Shown: piece after piece, positions 13,592-20,270 of the stretch | How positions within the stretch are numbered: the stretch's first letter is position 1 | How the letters are laid out: every line of letters begins with the position of its first letter | Origin: an uncultured Actinomycetes bacterium | GTDB lineage: Bacteria > Actinomycetota > Actinomycetes > S36-B12 > UBA5976 | DNA length: 21,832 bases | Direction: 5' to 3' | NCBI GenBank assembly: GCA_903951185.1 | Contig: CAJBBC010000026.1 | Coordinates: 1 to 21,832 of the forward strand | Made by a program: the position numbers and the translations under genes | Notes under the pieces: generated by a model | Seen by the model: the letters and a program-made list of their open reading frames with translations, nothing else | The model's database searches: none | Told to the model about the DNA's origin: nothing

Positions 13592-16132
13592 GTGTCCGGT
13601 ACAAATATTACGCGAGCAGAAGCCCAAGAACGTTCCAGCGTAGTGACCGTTAAGTCATACGAGATTGAACTGGACTTAAGTACTCAGGACGAAAACTTCG
13701 CGAGTAGAACAACAATGCAGTTTGCTGCTCGTGAAGGTAACTCCACTTGGGTTGATTACATTGCGCCAGTTGTAACGAGTATTGAACTAAATGGTCAGGC
13801 TATCGATTTATCTGCTCATGATGGTTTCCGTATTCATCTTCAAGGTCTAAAGGCTCATAACACTTTGGTGGTGGTCGGTGAGTCAAAATATATGAATACT
13901 GGTGAAGGCTTACATCGTTTCGTTGACCCAGTTGATGATGAAATTTATTTGTACTCCCAATTTGAGATTGCCGATGCCCGCCGGGTTTATGCCTGTTTTG
14001 ATCAACCTGATCTAAAAGCGACTTATCAATTTACGGTTACAGCACCTGCCCATTGGAAAGTGCAAAGTAATAGCCCTACCCCAGCGCCTAAAAAGGTTAG
14101 TGCCGATGTGGTCAGGTATGAATTTGCACCAACCCACTTAATGTCTACCTACATCACCGCAATAGTCGCTGGTCCTTATCACGAAGTTACCGACTCATAC
14201 TCTGGAAAATTTGGCACTTACCCACTTGGTTTGTTTTGTCGTAAATCTCTGGCCGAGTACTTAGACCCAGCTGATTTATTTGAAGTGACCAAACAAGGTT
14301 TTGAATACTTCGAAGAAGCGTTTCAAGTTGGTTACCCGTTCGGTAAATACGATCAACTTTTCGTCCCTGAATTTAATGCCGGTGCCATGGAAAATGCGGG
14401 CTGTGTAACTCATCACGAAGATTATGTTTTCCGTTCAAAAGTTACCCGCGCAGCATATGAACAGCGTGCGAACACTGTGTTACATGAGTTAGCCCATATG
14501 TGGTTTGGCGATCTAGTAACTATGAAGTGGTGGGATGACCTTTGGTTAAATGAAAGTTTTGCCGAGTGGGCAGCACATCAAGCAAGCGCGAATGCAACTC
14601 AATACGTTGAAGCTTGGACTAACTTCACAAATCAGCGAAAAGCCTGGGGCTACCGTCAAGATCAACTGCCCACTACACATCCAATCGTTGCAGACATGGT
14701 GGATCTTGATGCAGTTGAAGTTAATTTCGACGGTATTACTTATGCGAAAGGTGCCTCTGCACTGCGTCAATTAGTTGCCTGGGTTGGTGAAGATAAATTC
14801 TTCGAAGGTATCCGGGCGTACTTCAAGAAACATGCCTGGGGTAATACTGAACTTCCAGATTTACTTGTTGAACTTGAGATAGCTAGTGGCCGAAATCTAA
14901 AGGACTGGACTGAACGTTGGTTACAGACTGCAGGGGTAAACACTTTGCGACCAGAAGTTGTGATTGAAAACGGCGTGTATAAATCAGTGACCGTAATTCA
15001 AGAGCCACCGGTGGCACCTAGTGGTGTTCAACAGCTACTTCGTCCACATCGAATTGGAGTTGGACTATATAACAAAGTAGGCAGTGCACTGGATCGAACT
15101 GAAGTTATTGAGATTGATGTTGATGGTGAACGAACTGAAGTTACTGCGTTGATTGGCAAACCGGCCGCTGATTTATTGCTGCTTAATGATGGGGATTTCA
15201 CGTTTGCCAAAATTAGGTTAGATGAAAAATCTGCAAAGATTGCAGCCGAAAACCTTGATGGTATTTCAGACAGTATTTCTCGTGCGCTCATTTGGGCAGC
15301 TAGCTGGGATATGACCCGTGATGCGCAATTACCAACCGGCGACTATCTGAACATGATTATGCGTTCAGATTTACTGGATATGGGTATTGGTGTTTCACAG
15401 CAATTATTACTCCAAGCTCGTTCGGCCATCGAACAATTTGGCGCACCGGATAAGCGAGCCGAGTACCGCGATCAAATGATCGATGTACTTACTAAGCAAC
15501 TTCCGAAAGCAGAGCCAGGTGGCGACCACCAATTAACTTTTGTGCGCAACATAATTGCCCTAGCCAGAACGTCAGCACACACTGATTTACTGCAATCTTG
15601 GTTAGCTGGAAAAAATACTCCAGCCGGCTTAGCGATAGATACCGATTTGCGGTGGGCTTTTGTCTCCCGACTTGCGTCGCTAAATGTGCTACCAGCATCA
15701 GCAATTGATGATGAATTAGAGCGCGACAATACAGCTGGTGGGCAACGTCAAGCTGCTGCTGCTCGCGCTGCGCTACCAAGTGCTGCCGCTAAACAGCTTG
15801 CTTGGGATTCTGTAGTTAAGGCAGATGACCTGCCGAATGCAATCCTTAGTGCAACTGTGGGTGGATTTGCTCAACCAGATCAACGCGAACTACTAGTTCC
15901 CTATATAGATAAGTACTTCGAATCATTAACAGAAATTTGGAAGACTCGAACAAATGAAATCGCTCAATCACTAACTACTGGGCTATTCCCGTCGCTACTT
16001 GCTTCACAGGATATTTTGAATCGTGCCGATAAGTTCTTAGCTAATGATAAAGATGCAGGTTCAACCCGATTAATTAAGGAGCTTCGCGATAACGTCGCAC
16101 GCTCACTTAATTGTCAGTCAGTTGACGTTTAA
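13592..16132 (+). CDS. pepN: Aminopeptidase N (M1 zinc metallopeptidase)
   Basis: Removes N-terminal amino acids from peptides, and would take up products of the Clp proteases in protein turnover. It is 846 residues, usual for actinobacterial PepN. The exopeptidase motif GAMEN is at 264-268, the zinc site HELAH at 298-302 with the third ligand E321 (NESFAEW), and the catalytic Tyr is probably Y384 in ITYAKGASALRQL. An N-terminal beta domain precedes these, and an ERAP1-type helical C-terminal domain occupies about 520-846. There is no signal peptide, so it is cytoplasmic. The start is GTG with AAGGAG five bases upstream. The stop is 2 bases from the stop of the convergent small membrane protein gene. 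Confidence 0.96.
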   Translation: MSGTNITRAEAQERSSVVTVKSYEIELDLSTQDENFASRTTMQFAAREGNSTWVDYIAPVVTSIELNGQAIDLSAHDGFRIHLQGLKAHNTLVVVGESKYMNTGEGLHRFVDPVDDEIYLYSQFEIADARRVYACFDQPDLKATYQFTVTAPAHWKVQSNSPTPAPKKVSADVVRYEFAPTHLMSTYITAIVAGPYHEVTDSYSGKFGTYPLGLFCRKSLAEYLDPADLFEVTKQGFEYFEEAFQVGYPFGKYDQLFVPEFNAGAMENAGCVTHHEDYVFRSKVTRAAYEQRANTVLHELAHMWFGDLVTMKWWDDLWLNESFAEWAAHQASANATQYVEAWTNFTNQRKAWGYRQDQLPTTHPIVADMVDLDAVEVNFDGITYAKGASALRQLVAWVGEDKFFEGIRAYFKKHAWGNTELPDLLVELEIASGRNLKDWTERWLQTAGVNTLRPEVVIENGVYKSVTVIQEPPVAPSGVQQLLRPHRIGVGLYNKVGSALDRTEVIEIDVDGERTEVTALIGKPAADLLLLNDGDFTFAKIRLDEKSAKIAAENLDGISDSISRALIWAASWDMTRDAQLPTGDYLNMIMRSDLLDMGIGVSQQLLLQARSAIEQFGAPDKRAEYRDQMIDVLTKQLPKAEPGGDHQLTFVRNIIALARTSAHTDLLQSWLAGKNTPAGLAIDTDLRWAFVSRLASLNVLPASAIDDELERDNTAGGQRQAAAARAALPSAAAKQLAWDSVVKADDLPNAILSATVGGFAQPDQRELLVPYIDKYFESLTEIWKTRTNEIAQSLTTGLFPSLLASQDILNRADKFLANDKDAGSTRLIKELRDNVARSLNCQSVDV

Positions 16133-16134
16133 AT

Positions 16135-16416
16135 CTAATTTTCAATTTGGCGTCGGGTTGGATCGTCCAGGTATTCACCTTGTAGTGAATCCTTTGCGCC
16201 TTTAGTCCAACCTGGTGCCATTACGAAAAGTGCAATTAATCCTGAGACAGCAAGTGGCAGAAGTACAAACAAAAGGATCGCCGTAGTGGTGCTCATCGCC
16301 ACACCTGGCTCATCGCCATCATCGCGTTTTCCATCTGCTGCCAAAACAGGGGCAATTGAAGTACCCACTACTACTAGTGTCGAACTAAGCGTTGCTATCG
16401 CACGTCGTAAATTCAT
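16135..16416 (-). CDS. Small secreted or membrane-anchored protein of unknown function
   Basis: A 93-residue protein whose family I do not recognise with certainty. Residues 1-26 look like a signal peptide (NLRRAIATLSSTLVVVGTS then APVLA before ADGKRDD), an acidic linker DGKRDDGDEPGVA follows, a single hydrophobic helix covers about 44-67, and a charged tail ends DDPTRRQIEN. Actinobacteria often have a short protein of this general build beside pepN (DEPG-type linker, one transmembrane helix, W-containing tail), which is my reason for calling it real; that is recall rather than proof. No Shine-Dalgarno is visible; TAGGCT lies 6 bases before the ATG. It converges on pepN with a 2-base gap and is divergent from the MscS-like gene. 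Confidence 0.75.
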   Translation of the reverse strand: MNLRRAIATLSSTLVVVGTSIAPVLAADGKRDDGDEPGVAMSTTTAILLFVLLPLAVSGLIALFVMAPGWTKGAKDSLQGEYLDDPTRRQIEN

Positions 16417-16422
16417 AGCAAC

Positions 16423-16428
16423 AGCCTA
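16423..16428 (-). promoter_or_regulatory. Candidate leaderless -10 box of the small membrane protein gene
   Basis: TAGGCT on the minus strand, 6 bases before the ATG at 16414-16416, with no good ribosome site in between. It matches TANNNT but is less AT-rich than the other boxes. Confidence 0.35.
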
Positions 16429-16532
16429 CGCCAGCGCTAATTTGAATAAAAGCTTGGTGTCGAATTCGAACAAGTAACAGTTATGAAGCTTTTTCCCCGA
16501 CAATTGAAGTACCTATTAATTAAGGAGTTGCG

Positions 16533-17099
16533 ATGCAAGATTTAATGGACTGGTTTCTTGGTACTCCAGTGAAAATTGCCTTAATTCTTAGTTTGGCATT
16601 CCTTGTGCGAATTGCTTTAATCCGTGCCTCAACCAGAGTTATTAAACGTGCAATGTTATTGCGTCAAGACCGTTCAACAAGTTCAATTACTAACCAAACT
16701 CCAACCGGTTCATTACCAGGAGAAAATAATCGATATGAACAACGGGCAAGTTCAATTAGCCAATTAATGCAAAGTGTTATATCAGTAAGCATCTGGAGTA
16801 TTGCCGGAATTATGGCGCTATCTAATTTAGGTATCGATGTTGGTCCAATTTTGGCCTCCGCTGGGGTTGTTGGTGTTGCTCTTGGTTTTGGTGCCCAAAC
16901 ATTAGTGAAAGATTATTTAGCTGGAATTTTTATGATTTTGGAAGATCAGTACGGCGTTGGTGATCTTATTGATGTGGGACCAGCACAAGGCACTGTTGAA
17001 GAAATAGGTTTACGCGTAACGCGACTTCGATCTAAAGAAGGAGTTGTTTGGTACATGCGCAACGGCGAAGTCATGCGTGTGGCTAATTACTCACAGTAA
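16533..17099 (+). CDS. Short MscS-family mechanosensitive channel protein
   Basis: A 188-residue member of the small-conductance mechanosensitive channel family, which releases solutes on hypo-osmotic shock. Segments are a TM helix about 10-30, a polar loop rich in Ser, Thr, Asn and Gln (about 45-70), a second hydrophobic helix about 75-97, and then the pore-lining TM3 with its hallmark VGVALGFGAQTLVKDYLAGIFMILEDQYGVGDLIDVG (visible from about residue 115). The start of the beta domain follows (GTVEEIGLRVTRLRSKEGVVWYMRNGE). The frame stops after RVANYSQ, where relatives normally continue (SQGWARA...) into the rest of the beta domain and the alpha/beta cytoplasmic domain. No remnant of those is seen downstream. 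The ATG has AAGGAG five bases upstream. glbO starts 24 bases after the stop. Confidence 0.85.
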   Translation: MQDLMDWFLGTPVKIALILSLAFLVRIALIRASTRVIKRAMLLRQDRSTSSITNQTPTGSLPGENNRYEQRASSISQLMQSVISVSIWSIAGIMALSNLGIDVGPILASAGVVGVALGFGAQTLVKDYLAGIFMILEDQYGVGDLIDVGPAQGTVEEIGLRVTRLRSKEGVVWYMRNGEVMRVANYSQ

Positions 17100-17106
17100 T
17101 TTACTG
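17094..17106 (+). promoter_or_regulatory. 13-base palindrome just upstream of the glbO -10 box
   Basis: CAGTAA-T-TTACTG, perfect six-base arms around one base. It overlaps the mscS-like stop codon and ends five bases before the candidate glbO -10. The position suits a repressor or activator site for glbO. No regulator is assigned. Confidence 0.4.
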
Positions 17107-17111
17107 AAATC

Positions 17112-17117
17112 TAAAAT
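17112..17117 (+). promoter_or_regulatory. Candidate leaderless -10 box of glbO
   Basis: TAAAAT, 6 bases before the ATG at 17124. No Shine-Dalgarno lies upstream. It also argues that the ATG, and not the in-frame TTG two codons earlier, is the start. Confidence 0.5.
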
Positions 17118-17123
17118 TTGATT

Positions 17124-17504
17124 ATGGATGAATCTTTATACGAAGAAATGGGTGGCGCCCCATTCTTTAAGCAACTAGTCACTGGTTTTTATTCAGGAAT
17201 TGTAAACGATCCAGTCCTCAGCCCGATGTATCCAGCTGAAGATATTGATGGTGCAATACACCGTTTGACTATGTTTCTAACCCAATACTGGGGTGGTCCA
17301 ACAACTTATTCGCAGGAACGCGGTCATCCTCGATTAAGGATGCGCCATAATGAATTTCCGATTAATAGTGAAGCGCGAGATCGGTGGCTAGGACTTATGT
17401 CTGAATCTCTTTCGAAATTAGAACTAGCACCGCACTTACGCGATCAACTTTGGACTTATTTAGTTACAGCCGCACATAGTTTGGTTAATCAGCCAGATAA
17501 CTAG
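17124..17504 (+). CDS. glbO: Group II truncated haemoglobin (TrHbO / GlbO)
   Basis: Small 2-on-2 globin of 126 residues that binds haem and O2; in mycobacteria it is linked to respiration and to redox or NO chemistry. Landmarks match M. tuberculosis GlbO in sequence and in numbering: Y23 (B10, GFYSGI), Y36 (CD1, LSPMYPAED), the FLTQYWGGPTTYSQERGHPRL block with its conserved Trp, H75 as proximal haem ligand (LRMRHNEFPI), W88 (G8, RDRWLG), and the terminal AAHSLVN. The ATG at 17124 gives MDESLYEEMGG, in line with homologues; a TTG two codons upstream is in frame but unsupported. It lies 24 bases after the MscS-like gene. The stop overlaps the stop of the convergent thioesterase gene. Confidence 0.95.
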   Translation: MDESLYEEMGGAPFFKQLVTGFYSGIVNDPVLSPMYPAEDIDGAIHRLTMFLTQYWGGPTTYSQERGHPRLRMRHNEFPINSEARDRWLGLMSESLSKLELAPHLRDQLWTYLVTAAHSLVNQPDN

Positions 17505-17899
17505 CGCAAAGTTTTGACTAAGTAATCCCGCATTTGTTCTGGGATTCGAACTGGGCGATTTGTCACTAAATCAACGGTTACCATTCGAGTTTTTGCTCGC
17601 ATATGTACTACTTCCCCATTACGTAGTTCATATCCGACTGTATAAGTTGCATTACCAACATGCTCAACCCATAAGTACATGTGTACTGGATCTGCTTGAT
17701 ATTCCAAAGGTGCGATGTAATCAATCTCGTTACGTGCAACTACATGCGCTTCAGAAAAATTCTTTGGTTCAAAACCGGTTTCAGTCATTAATTGAACTCG
17801 AGATTGCTCCATAAATTGGGCGTACGCCACATTATTAATGTGACCGTAGACATCCATATCACCCCAACGTAGGTGAATTGGCACTACAACTTCAAGCAT
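17501..17899 (-). CDS. 4HBT-family hot-dog acyl-CoA thioesterase
   Basis: A 132-residue single hot-dog domain protein, probably hydrolysing an acyl-CoA; the substrate is unknown. The active-site segment is HLRWGDMDVYGHINNVAYAQFMEQSR, with D14 and D16 and the GHINN turn (19-23), characteristic of YbgC/FcbC-like thioesterases. EIDYIAPLEY and AKTRMVTVDLVTNRPVRIP are the usual later strands. No signal peptide or membrane segment is present. The ATG comes 2 bases after the ettA stop with no distinct Shine-Dalgarno, so translation is probably coupled to ettA. From memory, M. tuberculosis keeps a similar gene (Rv2475c) near ettA. The TAG stop shares the palindrome CTAG with the glbO TAG stop on the other strand. 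Confidence 0.9.
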   Translation of the reverse strand: MLEVVVPIHLRWGDMDVYGHINNVAYAQFMEQSRVQLMTETGFEPKNFSEAHVVARNEIDYIAPLEYQADPVHMYLWVEHVGNATYTVGYELRNGEVVHMRAKTRMVTVDLVTNRPVRIPEQMRDYLVKTLR

Positions 17900-17901
17900 T
17901 A

Positions 17902-19596
17902 CTAACGCGTTAACTTTCGATAGGTTGCTCGATGTGGCCGTGCTGCTTCTGCACCTAGGCGTTCAATCTTGTTCTTTTCGTATGACTCGTAGTTTCCTTC
18001 GAACCAGAACCATTGTGAGTCGCCTTCGTAAGCCAAAATGTGTGTAGCAATGCGGTCCAGGAACCACCGGTCGTGGGATGTAATCACAGCACAACCTGGA
18101 AATTCAAGTAACGCATTTTCTAGAGAACCAAGTGTTTCAACATCTAAGTCGTTAGTTGGTTCGTCAAGTAGTAAAACATTTCCACCTTGCTTAAGTGTCA
18201 AAGCTAAGTTCAGGCGGTTCCGTTCACCACCAGATAGCACGCCAGAGGGTTTCTGTTGATCTGGGCCTTTAAATCCAAAAGCGCCAACGTATGCGCGAGA
18301 TGGCATTTCAACTTGGCCAACTTTGATCCAGTCCAGGCCATCTGAAACAACTTCCCAAACATTTTTAGTTGGGTCAAGACCAGATCGACTCTGATCAACA
18401 TATGAAAGTTTCACTGTGTCACCGGCGCGAAGTTTTCCAGAATCTGGCTGCGTATCTTTATCACTGGTATCGCCTTCGGCGGCGGCCACAATCATTCGGA
18501 ATAAAGTTGTTTTACCAACTCCGTTGGGGCCGATCACACCGACAATACCGTTACGCGGCAACGTAAACGAAAGATTGTCGATTAGTAAGCGATCACCAAA
18601 ACCTTTTGTTAGGCCTTCAGCTTCAATAACAACGTTACCTAGACGTGGGCCCGGTGGAATTTGAATTTCTTCAAAATCAAGTTTCTTGGTTTTTTCAGCT
18701 TCAATCGCCATCTCTTCATAGCGATCAAGACGAGCTCGACTCTTAGTTTGGCGAGCTTTTGCATTTGAGCGAACCCAATCAAGTTCTTCACTTAAGCGAC
18801 GTTGAAGTTTGGCATCTTTTGCACCTTCAACTTTTAGACGAGCTTGTTTCTTTTCTAGATAAGTTGAGTAGTTACCTTCATATGGGTAAGCGCGGCCACG
18901 GTCCAATTCCAAGATCCACTCGGCAACATTGTCTAGGAAATACCTATCGTGCGTGATTGCAATTACTGTACCTGGGTACTTTTCTAAATGTTGCTCAAGC
19001 CAGTTAACACTTTCAGCATCCAAGTGGTTCGTTGGTTCATCAAGTAACAACAAGTCGGGTTGCTGTAAAAGTAATTTACAAAGTGCAACGCGTCGGCGCT
19101 CACCACCTGAAAGCACACTCACATCTGCTTCACTTGGTGGACAGCGAAGTGCATCCATTGCCTGCTCTAGTTGACTATCTAAATCCCATGCATTGCGGTG
19201 ATCAATCGCTTCTTGCAGAGTGCCCATCTCGGCCATGAGCGCATCGAAGTCCGCATCTGGATCTCCCATTTGTGCAGATACTTCATTGAACCGATCAAGC
19301 ATTGCCTTTGTTTCGGCAACACCCATTTCAACATTTTCTAAAACTGTTTTTGTCTCATCTAAATGTGGTTCCTGAGCAAGCATGCCAACGGTAAAACCTG
19401 GACTTAAAAATGCATCACCATTTGAAACTTTGTCGATACCAGCCATAATTTTTAACAGACTGGATTTACCTGCACCATTGGGTCCGACGACACCGATTTT
19501 TGCGCCAGGCAAAAACGAAAGGGTTACGTCGTCCAGGATTACTTTGTCGCCGTGGGCTTTACGTGCTTTTGCCAGGGTATAAATGAACTCAGCCAT
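17902..19596 (-). CDS. ettA: Energy-dependent translational throttle protein EttA (ABC-F ATPase)
   Basis: ABC-F protein of 564 residues with two nucleotide-binding domains and no membrane domain. EttA binds the ribosomal E site and gates entry into elongation according to energy state. NBD1 has Walker A GPNGAGKS (38-45), signature LSGGE (161-165), Walker B LLLLDEPTNHLD (D185, E186) and switch His in THDR. The charged helical linker (about 240-310) with SEELDWVRSNAKARQTKSRARLDRYEEM is the tRNA-contacting motif of EttA. NBD2 has GPNGVGKT (355-362), LSGGE (453-457) and LLLDEPTNDLD (E478). About ten extra residues rich in Asp, Thr and Ser (around 370-382) lie after the second Walker A helix. It starts 14 bases after ssb; no good Shine-Dalgarno, but TAGAAT lies 7 bases before the ATG. 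Confidence 0.95.
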   Translation of the reverse strand: MAEFIYTLAKARKAHGDKVILDDVTLSFLPGAKIGVVGPNGAGKSSLLKIMAGIDKVSNGDAFLSPGFTVGMLAQEPHLDETKTVLENVEMGVAETKAMLDRFNEVSAQMGDPDADFDALMAEMGTLQEAIDHRNAWDLDSQLEQAMDALRCPPSEADVSVLSGGERRRVALCKLLLQQPDLLLLDEPTNHLDAESVNWLEQHLEKYPGTVIAITHDRYFLDNVAEWILELDRGRAYPYEGNYSTYLEKKQARLKVEGAKDAKLQRRLSEELDWVRSNAKARQTKSRARLDRYEEMAIEAEKTKKLDFEEIQIPPGPRLGNVVIEAEGLTKGFGDRLLIDNLSFTLPRNGIVGVIGPNGVGKTTLFRMIVAAAEGDTSDKDTQPDSGKLRAGDTVKLSYVDQSRSGLDPTKNVWEVVSDGLDWIKVGQVEMPSRAYVGAFGFKGPDQQKPSGVLSGGERNRLNLALTLKQGGNVLLLDEPTNDLDVETLGSLENALLEFPGCAVITSHDRWFLDRIATHILAYEGDSQWFWFEGNYESYEKNKIERLGAEAARPHRATYRKLTR

Positions 19597-19603
19597 GGGC
19601 TCA

Positions 19604-19609
19604 ATTCTA
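19604..19609 (-). promoter_or_regulatory. Candidate leaderless -10 box of ettA
   Basis: TAGAAT on the minus strand, 7 bases before the ettA ATG and 1 base after the ssb stop codon. It suggests that ettA has its own start in addition to readthrough from ssb. Confidence 0.5.
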
Positions 19610-19610
19610 C

Positions 19611-20006
19611 TTAGGCCACGGCAGCTTCAATCTCATCGCTATTGGCTTTACCAGATCGCTTAAAGACCGCTGTTCCACGTCCTAAGTCATGACCAAGTAC
19701 CTCTGCAGTGACATCTAATGTGGTGCCCGAGCGATCATCGCGTTCCCAACTATGCACAGTTAATCGACCATAAACATAAACCGGATCTCCTTTTTGGATT
19801 GAGACCGCAGCATTCTCACCTAATGCTCGCCAACAAGAGACGGTGTACCAGTTAACATCTCCATCGACCCATCTAGCCGTAGTTTTATCAAATTTTCGCT
19901 CGGTAGCTGCAAGGCGAAAACTTGCTACGGGAATACCCTCTGCCGTGGTGTTAAATCTAATATCTGTTGCTACATTGCCAACAATTTGAATTGTTGAATT
20001 ATTCAT
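19611..20006 (-). CDS. ssb: Single-stranded DNA-binding protein, second type (no acidic tip)
   Basis: OB-fold ssDNA-binding protein of 131 residues. It opens with STIQIVGNVATDIRFNTTAEGIPVASFRLAATER, followed by the aromatic segment NWYTVSCWRALGENAA (53-68) and the GDPVYVYGRLTVHSWERDDRSG strand pair. The C-terminus is short and ends ANSDEIEAAVA, without the acidic DDDIPF-type tip that the replicative SSB uses to recruit partners. This fits the second actinobacterial SSB found beside ettA (Rv2478c in M. tuberculosis, from memory), so the main replicative ssb should lie elsewhere, near rpsF and rpsR. The ATG has AAGGAG five bases upstream. Its leader (20007-20150) shows no clear promoter boxes. 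Confidence 0.92.
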   Translation of the reverse strand: MNNSTIQIVGNVATDIRFNTTAEGIPVASFRLAATERKFDKTTARWVDGDVNWYTVSCWRALGENAAVSIQKGDPVYVYGRLTVHSWERDDRSGTTLDVTAEVLGHDLGRGTAVFKRSGKANSDEIEAAVA

Positions 20007-20150
20007 AAGAACTCCTTATCGGAGCATGATCATTAACTTTCGAATAAGTCTTGGCAATTATTTTGAAAACACTGTGAAGATCATTGTGTTGTGGATTACT
20101 TAACTTAAATTACTAAATGTGAACTACTAAATTTTGATTGGTAATTAAAG

Positions 20151-20223
20151 CGCGCCCGGAGGGACTCGAACCCCCAGCCGACAGGGTAGAAACCTGTTGC
20201 TCTATCCATTGAGCTACGGGCGC
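20151..20223 (-). tRNA. tRNA-Arg (anticodon UCU)
   Basis: Read on the minus strand from 20223: acceptor GCGCCCG pairs with CGGGCGC, the D-arm contains AGCTCAATGGATAGAGC, the anticodon stem ACAGG/CCTGT encloses loop TTTCTAC with anticodon TCT, and the T-arm has GGGGGTTCGAGTCCCTC. The discriminator is G. CCA is not encoded. Confidence 0.95.
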
Positions 20224-20226
20224 TGG

Positions 20227-20253
20227 GAAACAATTGTTTCGCTGCTAATTCTA
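20227..20253 (-). promoter_or_regulatory. tRNA-Arg upstream region: -10 box and 14-base palindrome
   Basis: TAGAAT on the minus strand (20248-20253) is a good -10 for tRNA-Arg and would give a leader of roughly 15-20 bases. Between it and the tRNA lies the perfect palindrome GAAACAATTGTTTC (20227-20240), which as RNA could form a 5-bp stem with loop AATT in the pre-tRNA leader. Confidence 0.45.
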
Positions 20254-20270
20254 AAGGCTTGATTCGCTTA

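Noticed and set aside
14546..14774. Overlapping open frames on both strands within pepN, and similar ones within folC, valS and ettA
   Set aside because: They are shadows of real coding sequence, lacking ribosome sites and recognisable domains.
16447..16475. Palindrome TCGAATTCGA and paired AAGCTT sites before the MscS-like gene
   Set aside because: The dyad has no loop and extends poorly. Short AT-rich palindromes of this size are expected by chance, and no promoter element aligns with it.
17118..17123. TTG start for glbO two codons earlier
   Set aside because: There is no Shine-Dalgarno for it, and TAAAAT is placed for the ATG at 17124, which also matches homologues.
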